Positions 8,132 through 18,879 of a stretch of DNA of 64,000 bases are shown here, piece after piece; the stretch's first letter is position 1, and each line of letters opens with the position of its first letter. The position numbers and the translations under genes are program-made. Source of the stretch: DATLWN01 sp964492895 (GTDB lineage Bacteria > Pseudomonadota > Zetaproteobacteria > Mariprofundales > Mariprofundaceae); the NCBI GenBank assembly GCA_964492895.1, contig CAZBLR010000003.1:1-64000 (forward strand), in the 5' to 3' direction. The notes beneath the pieces are model-generated. The model saw nothing but the letters and a program-made list of their open reading frames with translations. It was not told where the DNA came from and did not search any database.

Positions 8132-8764
8132 ATGAATCTCGTCCCGATGGTCGTCGAGCGCACATCGCGCGGTGAACGTTCTTACGACATCTATTCGCGG
8201 CTGCTCAAGGAACGCATCGTGTTCATGAGCGGGCCGGTCGATGATCACATGGCCAACCTGATCATGGCGCAGCTGCTGTTCCTCGAGGCGGAGGGCCCGG
8301 ACAAGGACATCTACATGTACATCAACAGCCCGGGCGGACTGGTGACGGCGGGGCTGGCCATCTACGACACCATGGAGTACATCCGCTGCGACGTCTCGAC
8401 GCTGTGCGTCGGCCAGGCCGCGAGCATGGGGGCGCACCTGTTGGCCTCCGGTGCCGCCGGCAAGCGCTTCGCGCTGCCGAACGCCCGCATCATGATCCAC
8501 CAGCCGCTCGGCGGATTCCAGGGCCAGGCCACCGATATCGAGATCCACGCCCGGGAGATCCTGAAGCTCAAGGATCGCATGAACCAGATGATGGCCCAGC
8601 ATACCGGCCAGCCAGTGGAGAAGATCGCCGAGGACGTGGAGCGCGATTATTTCTTGACCGCTGAAGAAGCGCGGGATTACGGTTTGATTGATCAAGTGCT
8701 GACATCGCGCGAGCCCGAGAAGGGCGGCGGCGCAGCCGGGGGTAAGGATGGCCACAGGAAATAA
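8132..8764 (+). CDS. clpP: ATP-dependent Clp protease proteolytic subunit
   Basis: Serine peptidase that forms the tetradecameric chamber of ClpXP/ClpAP. The start at 8132 lies 2 nt after the tig stop behind AGGAGAAG and gives 210 residues. The catalytic triad is visible as Ser98 in GQAASMGA, His123 in MIHQPLGG and Asp172 in ERDYFL. The last 17 nt overlap clpX, so the protease and its unfoldase are translationally coupled. Confidence 0.97.
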   Translation: MNLVPMVVERTSRGERSYDIYSRLLKERIVFMSGPVDDHMANLIMAQLLFLEAEGPDKDIYMYINSPGGLVTAGLAIYDTMEYIRCDVSTLCVGQAASMGAHLLASGAAGKRFALPNARIMIHQPLGGFQGQATDIEIHAREILKLKDRMNQMMAQHTGQPVEKIAEDVERDYFLTAEEARDYGLIDQVLTSREPEKGGGAAGGKDGHRK

Positions 8765-10019
8765 GGGCGCGGACACCACACTGTATTGCTCGTTCTGCGG
8801 CAAGAGCCAGCACGACGTCAAGAAGCTGATCGCTGGTCCGACCGTCTTTATCTGTGACGAATGCATCGAGCTGTGCAACGAGATCATCGTTGAGGAGCTG
8901 GCCGGCACCGAGGCCAAGCCGAAGCGCGATACCGGCGGCCTGCCCAAGCCTGCGGAGATCAAGGCCTACCTCGACGATTACGTGATCGGCCAGGAGGCCA
9001 GCAAGCGCCTGCTGTCGGTGGCGGTGTACAACCATTACAAGCGCATCGGCCACAACGAGAAGAGCGAGGTTGAGATCAGCAAGAGCAACGTGCTGCTGCT
9101 GGGCCCGACCGGCAGCGGCAAGACGCTGCTGGCCCAGACGCTGGCCAAGGTGTTCGACGTGCCGTTCGTCATGGCCGATGCCACGACCCTGACCGAGGCC
9201 GGCTATGTCGGCGAGGATGTCGAGAACATCATCCTGAAGCTGTTGCAGGCGGCCGATTACGACGTGGCCAAGGCCCAGCGCGGCATCATCTACATCGACG
9301 AGGTCGACAAGCTGTCGCGCAAGTCCGAATCGCCGTCCATCACCCGCGACGTGTCCGGCGAGGGCGTGCAGCAGGCCTTGCTGAAGCTGATCGAGGGCAC
9401 CGTGGCCTCGGTGCCGCCCCAGGGCGGGCGCAAGCATCCCCAGCAGGAATTCCTGCAGGTGGATACGACGAACATCCTGTTCATCCTCGGTGGCGCCTTC
9501 GACGGGCTCGACAAGATCATCGAGGCGCGCATCAACCGCCGCTCCATCGGCTTCGGCGCCCATGTCGGGGACAATGCGAAGGACATCGGCTCGCTGCTGC
9601 GCCAGGTGGAGCCGGACGACCTGATCCGTTACGGCCTGATTCCCGAGCTGGTCGGTCGTCTGCCGGCGGTGGCGACGCTGGAGCAGCTGGACCGGGCGGC
9701 GCTGCTGAAGATCCTGACGGAACCCAAGAACGCCCTGGTCAAGCAGTTCCAGGCCCTGCTGTCGTACGACGAGGTGGAGCTGACGTTCACCGAGGACGCG
9801 CTCGAGGCCATCGCGGACAAGGCGATCGCCCGCAAGACCGGCGCCCGCGGTCTGCGCGCCATCATGGAGGCGGTGATGCTCGACGTCATGTACGACATCC
9901 CGACCCTGGGCACCGTCGAAACCTGCGTGATCAACCGCGAGATCGTGGAAGGCCAAGGCAAGCCGGTGCTGGTCTACCGTGGCGAAGAGGCTCCGGCCCG
10001 TTCCGGAACGGGAAGCTGA
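8748..10019 (+). CDS. clpX: ATP-dependent Clp protease ATP-binding subunit
   Basis: AAA+ unfoldase that feeds substrates to ClpP. The 423-residue protein begins with the C4 zinc-binding domain (CSFCGKS, then CDECIELC), followed by Walker A GPTGSGKT near residue 120, Walker B IIYIDEVDK near 182, and the GYVGEDVE pore region. The IGF loop that docks ClpP reads RSIGFG near residue 265. Coupled to clpP by overlap. Confidence 0.98.
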   Translation: MATGNKGADTTLYCSFCGKSQHDVKKLIAGPTVFICDECIELCNEIIVEELAGTEAKPKRDTGGLPKPAEIKAYLDDYVIGQEASKRLLSVAVYNHYKRIGHNEKSEVEISKSNVLLLGPTGSGKTLLAQTLAKVFDVPFVMADATTLTEAGYVGEDVENIILKLLQAADYDVAKAQRGIIYIDEVDKLSRKSESPSITRDVSGEGVQQALLKLIEGTVASVPPQGGRKHPQQEFLQVDTTNILFILGGAFDGLDKIIEARINRRSIGFGAHVGDNAKDIGSLLRQVEPDDLIRYGLIPELVGRLPAVATLEQLDRAALLKILTEPKNALVKQFQALLSYDEVELTFTEDALEAIADKAIARKTGARGLRAIMEAVMLDVMYDIPTLGTVETCVINREIVEGQGKPVLVYRGEEAPARSGTGS

Positions 10020-10022
10020 TAC

Positions 10023-10050
10023 GGGACGCCGGTGACGGCGCTCCCTTTGT
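10023..10050 (+). terminator. Weak terminator between clpX and lon
   Basis: GGGACGCCG at 10023-10031 pairs with CGGCG plus TCCC at 10036-10045 with one bulged C, followed by TTTGTTCT. It could separate clpX from lon or act as a partial attenuator. Confidence 0.45.
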
Positions 10051-10121
10051 TCTACCGCACTGACAGACTGATGGATGCGTACGGCACCTGAACGCGTGCC
10101 GTTGCCGCCGAGGAGTAGCAA

Positions 10122-12569
<2,448 letters not shown>

Positions 12570-12585
12570 ACAATTAGAAAAAACG

Positions 12586-12616
12586 TTGACAGGAGATGGG
12601 GAGCGTTGGTTATATT
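12586..12616 (+). promoter_or_regulatory. Strong promoter of hupB
   Basis: A consensus TTGACA at 12586-12591 is followed by a TTATATT region at 12610-12616 (spacer 18-19 nt), 34 nt before the hupB ATG. The AT-rich -10 stands out in this GC-rich genome. Confidence 0.75.
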
Positions 12617-12649
12617 TGCGCCCATCGAACGCAGCTTGCGGGAGGAAAA

Positions 12650-12922
12650 ATGAACAAAGCAGATCTGGTGAATCATGTGGCCGCTGAGGCTGGCCTGACC
12701 AAGACTGCGGCTGGTGCCGCTGTTGAGGCTGTTCTGGGAGGAATCACGGGCGCCATGAAGACGGGCGACGCGGTCAGCCTGGTTGGTTTTGGAACTTTCT
12801 CTGTGGCGCAGCGTGCAGCCCGTACGGCGCGCAATCCGCGTACCGGCCAGACCATCTCGGTCAGTGCCTCCAAGGCACCGAAGTTCAAGGCTGGTAAGGC
12901 CCTGAAGGACGCGGTAAAGTAA
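12650..12922 (+). CDS. hupB: DNA-binding protein HU-beta
   Basis: Small histone-like nucleoid protein that bends DNA. The ATG at 12650 follows a perfect GGAGG at 12641-12645 and gives 90 residues, the family length. The signature GFGTFSV near residue 46 and the DNA-binding arm with RNPRTG and the KAPKFKAGKALK tail are present. It stands after lon as in many gammaproteobacteria, but the usual next gene ppiD is absent and tRNAs follow. Confidence 0.97.
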   Translation: MNKADLVNHVAAEAGLTKTAAGAAVEAVLGGITGAMKTGDAVSLVGFGTFSVAQRAARTARNPRTGQTISVSASKAPKFKAGKALKDAVK

Positions 12923-12969
12923 TACCTACATATAGGTAGGGGTTGCAGGGCCCCTGCTGCACTTACGGC

Positions 12970-13001
12970 AACAAGGGCTTGACCGAGCCCTTGTTCCTTT
13001 T
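12970..13001 (+). terminator. Intrinsic terminator of hupB
   Basis: AACAAGGGCT at 12970-12979 pairs perfectly with AGCCCTTGTT at 12986-12995 around a 6-nt loop and is followed by CCTTTT. Two smaller palindromes, TACCTA/TAGGTA (12923-12938) and GCAGG/CCTGC (12945-12957), precede it in the 3' untranslated region. Confidence 0.9.
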
Positions 13002-13005
13002 CCGG

Positions 13006-13081
13006 GGGCGAATAGCTCAGCTGGGAGAGCGGCGGCCTTACAAGCCGTAGGTCACAGGTTCGATCCCTGTTTCGCCCACCA
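13006..13081 (+). tRNA. tRNA-Val(UAC)
   Basis: Acceptor arms GGGCGAA and TTCGCCC pair, with a GGTTCGATCCC T arm and encoded CCA. The anticodon loop CTTACAA gives TAC. The gene begins only a few bases after the hupB terminator. Confidence 0.97.
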
Positions 13082-13082
13082 C

Positions 13083-13159
13083 GGAGCGGTAGTTCAGTCG
13101 GTTAGAATGCCGGCCTGTCACGCCGGAGGTCGCGGGTTCGAGTCCCGTCCGCTCCGCCA
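13083..13159 (+). tRNA. tRNA-Asp(GUC)
   Basis: Acceptor arms GGAGCGG and CCGCTCC pair, with a GGTTCGAGTCC T arm and encoded CCA. The anticodon stem CCGGC/GCCGG encloses CTGTCAC, anticodon GTC. It is 1 nt from tRNA-Val, so the two are processed from one transcript. Confidence 0.97.
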
Positions 13160-13165
13160 CGCCCG

Positions 13166-13196
13166 ATAGGGACTGTTCCGACAGTCCCTATTTTTG
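13166..13196 (+). terminator. Intrinsic terminator after tRNA-Asp
   Basis: ATAGGGACTGT at 13166-13176 pairs perfectly with ACAGTCCCTAT at 13181-13191 around a 4-nt loop and runs into TTTTTGTTT. Confidence 0.95.
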
Positions 13197-13256
13197 TTTG
13201 TGCATCATGACTGGCATAGTTTGGGAACTAGGGGCCGCGAAGGCGGGGAGGTAACG

Positions 13257-14204
13257 ATGTCGACGACGTTGAATCACATTGCCCAGCAGGGTACGAACGG
13301 GGCGGCGATGATGCCGATCATCCAGGGCGTCGGCCGCGCGGCGGTCGAGATCAGCGCCCTGCTGCGCGGCGCGGTGTTCCACGGCGCCCTCGGGGCCGCC
13401 GGTGGCGCCAACGTGCAGGGAGAACAGCAGCAGAAGCTGGACGTGCTGTCCGATGAGATATTCCTCGAGGAGATGCGTTCGACCGGCGATGTCTGCGCCG
13501 TCGGCTCCGAGGAGCAGGAATCGCTGCAGGTGATCGAGGAATATGCGGATGCCGACTGGCTGGTGCTGGTCGATCCGCTGGACGGCTCCTCGAACCTCGA
13601 TGTCGATGGTCCGGTCGGCACCATCTTCTCGGTGGTGCGCCGCCAGTCCCCGAAGACCAGCCGTCCCGTTGAGTCCGATACGCTGCAGAGCGGGCGCAAC
13701 ATCGTGGCCGCCGGCTACGTGCTGTACGGACCGGCGACGATGCTGGTCATGTCGGTGGGCGCCGGTGTCCACGGTTATACCTTCCATCCGGCGACCGCCC
13801 GTTTCGAGCTGAGCCATCCGGACATCCGCATCCCCCAGAAGGGAGGCTACTACTCGGTCAACGAGGCCAACGCCTCGCAATGGCTGCACGGTGTCGATAT
13901 CCAGCTCGAGGTCATGAAGCAGAAGACCGGGCTTGGTATGCGCTATGTCGGCGCCATGGTGGCCGATATCCACCGCACGCTGCTCAAGGGCGGGGTGTTC
14001 CTGTACCCGGCCGACAAGAAGAACGAGAACGGCAAGCTGCGCCTGCTGTACGAGGCGATCCCCATGGGCTTTCTGATGGAGCAGGCCGGAGGCAAGGCCT
14101 GGGCCATGGACCGGCCGGTACTCGAGGTGCAGCCCGAGGGCCTGCACCAGCGCGTGCCGGTATTCCTCGGCGCCGCCTCGGCGGTGGACCCGCTGATCGG
14201 ATAA
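13257..14204 (+). CDS. fbp: Fructose-1,6-bisphosphatase, class I
   Basis: Dephosphorylates fructose 1,6-bisphosphate in gluconeogenesis or the Calvin cycle. The ATG at 13257 follows GGGAGG (13246-13251) and gives 315 residues; the frame upstream of it is unsupported. The metal-binding and active-site motif DPLDGSSN lies near residues 106-113, with the GSEEQE acidic site before it and a C-terminal GFLMEQAGGKA stretch. No other carbon-fixation gene is in the window, so a Calvin-cycle role is only a possibility. Confidence 0.94.
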   Translation: MSTTLNHIAQQGTNGAAMMPIIQGVGRAAVEISALLRGAVFHGALGAAGGANVQGEQQQKLDVLSDEIFLEEMRSTGDVCAVGSEEQESLQVIEEYADADWLVLVDPLDGSSNLDVDGPVGTIFSVVRRQSPKTSRPVESDTLQSGRNIVAAGYVLYGPATMLVMSVGAGVHGYTFHPATARFELSHPDIRIPQKGGYYSVNEANASQWLHGVDIQLEVMKQKTGLGMRYVGAMVADIHRTLLKGGVFLYPADKKNENGKLRLLYEAIPMGFLMEQAGGKAWAMDRPVLEVQPEGLHQRVPVFLGAASAVDPLIG

Positions 14205-14207
14205 CGG

Positions 14208-14897
14208 GTGCCTGACGCCGACGATTTCCGGAGCCGATACCTGCGCGAGGCCGGGGTCTGCCCGCCGCTGTCGCGGATGGTCGTCGCGGGGACGGAAGCA
14301 CGGCCTTCGGTGGGGGAGGCGGCCGCGCATGACGGCGCCGGACCGGCGGACCTCGAGGCCCTGGCGGCGGCGGTCAGCCGCTGCACGGACTGTCCGCTCG
14401 CCACCGGCCGCACGCAGACCGTGTTCGGGGTCGGCGATCCCCATGCCCGCCTGCTGTTCGTGGGCGAGGCCCCCGGCCGCGATGAGGACCGCCTCGGCGA
14501 GCCCTTCGTCGGCCGGGCCGGCAAGCTGCTCGACCGCATGCTGGCGGCCATGGGCCTGGATCGATCCGAGGTCTACATCATGAACGTCGTCAAGTGCCGC
14601 CCGCCGGACAACCGCAATCCGGAGGCCGCCGAGATCGAGGCCTGTGCGCACTGGTTCGATGCCCAGTGGCGGGCGATCTCGCCGCGGGTCGTCTGCCTGC
14701 TGGGCAAGGTGGCGGCCCAGGCCGTGCTGGGGGGCGATGCGCCGATGGCGGCCATGCGCGGGCGTTGGCACGAAAGCCGGGGTGTGAAGGTGCGTGCCAC
14801 CTACCATCCGGCCTACCTGCTGCGCTCTCCGCAGCAGAAGGCGCATGTCTGGCAGGATCTGCAGGTCATCGCCGAGACGCTGCGCGCGTCGTCCTAG
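14208..14897 (+). CDS. Uracil-DNA glycosylase, family 4 (iron-sulfur)
   Basis: Excises uracil from DNA. The 229-residue protein has an N-terminal extension of about 55 residues and then the family-4 core: cysteine pair RCTDCPL, GEAPGRDED, NVVKCRPPDNRNP, a further cysteine in EACAHWF, and the C-terminal HPAYLLR motif. The four cysteines fit the [4Fe-4S] cluster of this family. The start is a GTG 3 nt after the fbp stop. Its last 4 nt overlap the end of the convergent CorC-like gene. Confidence 0.92.
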   Translation: MPDADDFRSRYLREAGVCPPLSRMVVAGTEARPSVGEAAAHDGAGPADLEALAAAVSRCTDCPLATGRTQTVFGVGDPHARLLFVGEAPGRDEDRLGEPFVGRAGKLLDRMLAAMGLDRSEVYIMNVVKCRPPDNRNPEAAEIEACAHWFDAQWRAISPRVVCLLGKVAAQAVLGGDAPMAAMRGRWHESRGVKVRATYHPAYLLRSPQQKAHVWQDLQVIAETLRASS

Positions 14898-16177
14898 ACG
14901 ACGGACTCCTCTTCCTCGGGCTGGTGGAGGCGGATGCGCACCTGCTGAATCCAGCCGCCGCTCAGCTCCATGACCTCCAGCCGCACGTCCTCGACGGCCA
15001 CGCAGACCGGACCGTCCGGCTGCTCTCCCAGCAGTTGCACGATCAGGCCGCCGATGGTGGTGGCCTCGTTCTTCGGCAGGTTGCAGCCCAATTCGTCGTT
15101 GATGTCGTGGATGCTGACCATGGCCTCGGCGACCAGGGAGCCGTCCGGCTTGTGCCACATGTCCGGTTGCTCCGGAATATCCCATTCGTCGGTGATCTCG
15201 CCGACGATCTCCTCGAGGATGTCTTCCAGCGTGATCAGGCCGTCGATGTCGCCGAACTCGTCGACGACGATCGCCATGTGCTGGCGGCGCGTCTGGAACT
15301 CGAACAGCATATCCAGGGCGTTCTTCGAGGACGGGATGAACAACGGCGTCTGCCAGATCACGGCCTGCACCAGCGGGATGTCCCGGTTCTTCAGGCGCAT
15401 CAGGTCGCGGAGGTGCACGATGCCGATCAGGTTATCCGGCTCCCCATGGTAGACCGGGTAGCGTGAGTGCGGTTTGGCCATGGCATAGGTCAGGCATTCG
15501 CCGACGCTGCGGGCGGCATCGATCAGGATCATGTTCTTGCGCGGGGCCATCAGGGCCCGCACATTGACTTCGTGCAGGCGCAGGCTGCTCAGCAGCATCT
15601 GCTCGCGCGAGCTGTCCAGCAGGCCGCCCTTGGCGCCCATGTCGATCAGGGTCGCGAGCTCCTGGTGCGTGATGATCGGTTCATGGCTGTCCGGCATGTG
15701 GAAGATGCGGCGCATCAGGCCGATCATGGCCATCAGCACGGCGATGACCGGCGACAGCAGACGCTGGGTCCAGTACAGCACGGGCGCGACCTTGACGGCG
15801 AAGGATTCGGCATGGGCGACGGCGATGGCCTTGGGCAGGATCTCCGACACGATCAGCACCACCGTGGTCATCAGGATGGTGGCATAGATGATGCCGGCCT
15901 CCCCGAAGTAGGTCACGAGCACCGCCGTGGCCAGCGACGAGGCCGCGATGTTGACGAAGTTGTTGCCGAGCAGCACGGCAGCCAGCATCCGCTCGGGGTG
16001 TCGGGCCAGATCGAGCGCCCGTTTGGCGCCGCGGACCCGGTTCTCCTGCATGGTTTTCAGGCGCGGGCGGCTGGCCCGGGTCAGGGCCGTTTCCGATCCG
16101 GAGAAGAACGCCGACACCAACAGCAGCAGGAACAGGATGCCGACGGCGACCGGGATGGACAGGAAGAATTCATCCAT
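14894..16177 (-). CDS. HlyC/CorC (CNNM-CBS) family membrane protein
   Basis: A 427-residue protein with an N-terminal CNNM (DUF21) domain of about four membrane segments (residues 1-190, including AFFSGSETALTRA), two CBS domains (about 205-325, with SRYPVY and VVDEFGDIDGLITLEDILEEIVGEI-type ends), and a C-terminal CorC/HlyC domain. Relatives such as YfjD/CorB are linked to magnesium or cobalt efflux resistance; the older haemolysin label is misleading. It is transcribed with or just after the CcsA-like gene upstream on the same strand. Confidence 0.9.
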   Translation of the reverse strand: MDEFFLSIPVAVGILFLLLLVSAFFSGSETALTRASRPRLKTMQENRVRGAKRALDLARHPERMLAAVLLGNNFVNIAASSLATAVLVTYFGEAGIIYATILMTTVVLIVSEILPKAIAVAHAESFAVKVAPVLYWTQRLLSPVIAVLMAMIGLMRRIFHMPDSHEPIITHQELATLIDMGAKGGLLDSSREQMLLSSLRLHEVNVRALMAPRKNMILIDAARSVGECLTYAMAKPHSRYPVYHGEPDNLIGIVHLRDLMRLKNRDIPLVQAVIWQTPLFIPSSKNALDMLFEFQTRRQHMAIVVDEFGDIDGLITLEDILEEIVGEITDEWDIPEQPDMWHKPDGSLVAEAMVSIHDINDELGCNLPKNEATTIGGLIVQLLGEQPDGPVCVAVEDVRLEVMELSGGWIQQVRIRLHQPEEEESVV

Positions 16178-16207
16178 GGGCGGATAATGGCGTGGACAAC
16201 GGGGCGT

Positions 16208-17035
16208 TCAGTGGTGGAGCCATGCCTTGATCATTTTGACGCCGAAATAGGCCAGCAGCAGCAGGATATAGGCCGTGATGACCATGATCGCGGACTTGCG
16301 CCCGTGCATCGAGGCCCGGCTGCGGCGGATCAGCGGTACCATGATCACGATCCACGAGAAGATGGCCAGCAGCACCTTGTGGCTGATCAGCCGGAGATGG
16401 GAGAAGGCCTCCCACTGCCAGGCCAGGCCCGTCATCAGGCTGATGCCGATCAGCCAGGCCGCCAGGCGCAATTGCGCCATCATGTGCGCCTCGATCTCGA
16501 TGATCGACGGCATCGCCTCGATCAGGGGGCTGATCGACTTGCGCTTCAGGGCCCGGTCCAGCTGCCACAGCATCACGGCATGCAGGGCGGACAGCGTCAG
16601 CACGGCATAGCCGCACAACGAGATGATCATGTGGCCGGTCTCGAGCAGCGAGCGGGTCTGGATCCATTCCGTGGTGGCGTCGTGCGGCAGGAACGGCAGC
16701 AGGATCAGCGGCACGGCGATCACGGGCAGCACGAACAGGCCCAGCCCCCCGTGCCGGTGGCGCAGGGCACCGACGAAATAGATGCCCTGTACCAGCAGCG
16801 TGGAGATGGCCACGGCCGTCGATAATGTGAACAAAAAGCCGGTGGCATTGAAGGATTCCAGCGCCGTCCAGCCCCAGAAGGTCAGCACCATGGTGAGGGG
16901 GATGGTCACTGCCACCAGAATGTGGGTGCGCCTGGCCAGCCAGTCCGGCATCAGGTGCCAGACGTTGGCCCACAACAGGACGGCGCAGAGCGCTGTCAGG
17001 ATGCCGGCAAGCGGAAACAGGATGGATGATGTCAT
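16208..17035 (-). CDS. CcsA/YpjD-type inner-membrane protein
   Basis: A 275-residue polytopic protein with about eight membrane helices, matching the cytochrome c assembly/YpjD family often found upstream of a CorC-like gene. The TRSLLETGHMIISLCGYAVL stretch and conserved histidines (GH near residue 131 and SHKVL near 223) resemble the haem-handling family. Actual participation in cytochrome c maturation is not shown. It diverges from ispD across about 154 nt. Confidence 0.8.
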   Translation of the reverse strand: MTSSILFPLAGILTALCAVLLWANVWHLMPDWLARRTHILVAVTIPLTMVLTFWGWTALESFNATGFLFTLSTAVAISTLLVQGIYFVGALRHRHGGLGLFVLPVIAVPLILLPFLPHDATTEWIQTRSLLETGHMIISLCGYAVLTLSALHAVMLWQLDRALKRKSISPLIEAMPSIIEIEAHMMAQLRLAAWLIGISLMTGLAWQWEAFSHLRLISHKVLLAIFSWIVIMVPLIRRSRASMHGRKSAIMVITAYILLLLAYFGVKMIKAWLHH

Positions 17036-17189
17036 CGGAGGGATGGAATCGGGGACGCGTCAGGCGACAGGGCAGCAATCTTTCAGGATATTCATGGCCG
17101 TTTTATATCCGATGCTGTGGCAATCCGCAACGCCACCCTGCCGCCCTGCATGCGGTTGACGCCGGCCGGCAGCCGGTCAAAATCGGCGA

Positions 17190-17873
17190 ATGAAGGTGGG
17201 GGTTCTGTTGCTGGCAGCCGGACGGGGGAATCGCATGGGTGGCGATGTGCCCAAGCAGTATCTGTCGGTCGATGGCAAGCCGCTGTTGTTGCTGGCCCTC
17301 GAAAGCCTGGCGCGCGAGCCCAGGATCCAAGCGGTGCAGCCGGTGATCGCCGCCGATGACCGCCGCTATGCCGGCGTGGTGGAGAAAGCGAATCTTCCCT
17401 ATACCCTGCTGCCCCCCGTCGGCGGCGGACGCGAGCGGACGGATTCCATGCGCAACGGCCTGGCAGCCCTGCCGGAAGATGTGGAATGGGTGGCGGTGCA
17501 CGATGCGGCGCGGCCGATCCCGTCGCCGACGCTGCTCGCCGCGGTGCTGGATATGGCCGGCGCCCATGGCGCGGCCGTGCCGGGGCTGGCGGTGCATGAT
17601 ACGATCAAGCAGGTCGATGCCCGCGGCAAGGTCATGCACACGCTGCCGCGCGCGAGCCTGCGCGCGGTGCAGACGCCCCAGGTGGCCAGGCGGTCGTGGT
17701 TTGATCAGGCCCTGAGGCTGGCGCAGGGTGGGGCGGAATGGACCGACGATGCCTCCCTGCTTGAAGCGGCCGGGTTTCCGGTCTATGTCAGTCCCGGGGA
17801 GGAGGAGAACCGGAAGATCACCACGGCCGAGGATCTGGCATGGCTGCGCCGGTTCCTGGCCCGGCGGGACTAG
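17190..17873 (+). CDS. ispD: 2-C-methyl-D-erythritol 4-phosphate cytidylyltransferase
   Basis: Third step of the MEP isoprenoid pathway: couples MEP to CTP. The 227-residue protein starts VGVLLLAAGRGNRMGGDVPKQ, the nucleotide-binding signature, and has VHDAARP near residue 107 and the ITTAEDL C-terminal motif. There is no Shine-Dalgarno sequence before the ATG. A TTGACG (17157-17162) and CAAAAT (17178-17183) pair lies so close that the transcript could be nearly leaderless. Followed after 8 nt by ispF, the standard partner. Confidence 0.95.
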   Translation: MKVGVLLLAAGRGNRMGGDVPKQYLSVDGKPLLLLALESLAREPRIQAVQPVIAADDRRYAGVVEKANLPYTLLPPVGGGRERTDSMRNGLAALPEDVEWVAVHDAARPIPSPTLLAAVLDMAGAHGAAVPGLAVHDTIKQVDARGKVMHTLPRASLRAVQTPQVARRSWFDQALRLAQGGAEWTDDASLLEAAGFPVYVSPGEEENRKITTAEDLAWLRRFLARRD

Positions 17874-17881
17874 GAGGGAGC

Positions 17882-18370
17882 GTGGACATTCGTATCGGAC
17901 ACGGCTTTGACGTGCATGCCTTTGCCGAGGGACGCCGCCTGGTCCTGGGGGGCGTGGAGATCGACCACACGCGCGGGCTGGCCGGTCATTCCGATGCCGA
18001 CGTGCTGATCCATGCCCTGTGCGATGCCATTCTCGGCGCGGCGGGGCTCGGGGATATCGGTGTCCATTTCCCCGACAGCGACGAACGTTACCGTGGTGCG
18101 GACAGCTCGGCGCTGCTCGGCACCGTGCTGGACAAGGCGGCGGCGGCCGGCTGGCGGCTCGGCAATGCCGACATCACGGTCGCGGCGCAGGCGCCGAAGC
18201 TCGCCCCCTATATCGCGCGCATGCGCGAGCATCTGGCCGCGCTGTGCCGGGTGCCCGTGGCGCGACTGAACATCAAGGCGACCACGACCGAGCGCCTCGG
18301 CTTCGTCGGCCGCGAGGAGGGCATCGCAGCCCATGCCGTGGCGCTGCTCGTGCCCGCCGGGGAGGCATGA
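17882..18370 (+). CDS. ispF: 2-C-methyl-D-erythritol 2,4-cyclodiphosphate synthase
   Basis: Cyclises CDP-ME 2-phosphate in the MEP pathway. The GTG at 17882 follows a strong GGAGGGAG site at 17873-17880 and gives 162 residues, the family norm. Zinc-binding GHGFDVH (residues 6-12), the HSDADVLIHALCDA motif and the TTTERLGF substrate loop are present. Its stop overlaps the next start as ATGA. Confidence 0.96.
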   Translation: MDIRIGHGFDVHAFAEGRRLVLGGVEIDHTRGLAGHSDADVLIHALCDAILGAAGLGDIGVHFPDSDERYRGADSSALLGTVLDKAAAAGWRLGNADITVAAQAPKLAPYIARMREHLAALCRVPVARLNIKATTTERLGFVGREEGIAAHAVALLVPAGEA

Positions 18371-18801
18371 TGGATACCCAGGACATCCGCCAGTTCTACG
18401 CCGCCTGCGATGCCGCGCATCGCGAGTTCTTCTCGACCCTGATCCACGAATGGACCGAGGCGGGGCTGCCGTGGACCTGGACCGATGGCGGGGACGTGGC
18501 GCTGTGTGCCCGCACGGCGGTGCGCGAGCAGCGTCCGGTGCTGTTCGTGCTCGAGAGCGGTGCCGGCGGCCGCAGGGAGGGGATCAGCCTCAAGCTCGAT
18601 GTCTGGCATCAGGCCCTGGGCCATGCCGATGCGGACCGCTTCCTGAACGCGCTGCAGGCCATGGACGGCCTCAAGTACGGACAGCGCGACGGCGAGATCG
18701 TGCTGGCCGAACCGGGGCACGTCTCCGGACCGGTGCAGCATGAGTTGCGCCGGCGTATCCAGGCGCTCGCCCTGCGCCTCAGGGATCTGATCGGGCTTTA
18801 A
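18367..18801 (+). CDS. Uncharacterised protein after ispF
   Basis: A 144-residue soluble protein that I do not recognise. It is translationally coupled to ispF (ATGA overlap; a second ATG follows at 18370). It is rich in Trp/His in the first third (HEWTEAGLPWTWTDGGD), has no signal peptide or membrane helix, and ends in an Arg-rich helix. The compact alpha/beta pattern and coupling suggest a real gene rather than a shadow, but no function is proposed. Confidence 0.7.
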   Translation: MMDTQDIRQFYAACDAAHREFFSTLIHEWTEAGLPWTWTDGGDVALCARTAVREQRPVLFVLESGAGGRREGISLKLDVWHQALGHADADRFLNALQAMDGLKYGQRDGEIVLAEPGHVSGPVQHELRRRIQALALRLRDLIGL

Positions 18802-18879
18802 CGCGTAATGCGAGCAGCCATTATGGTGGCAACCTAGCCATCTATGAAGGCTTCAATCCAGCCACCGGTGCTGTCTAGC

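Noticed and set aside
14894..16177. Annotation of the CorC-like protein as a haemolysin
   Set aside because: The CNNM-CBS-CorC architecture points to a membrane ion-homeostasis protein; the haemolysin name is historical.
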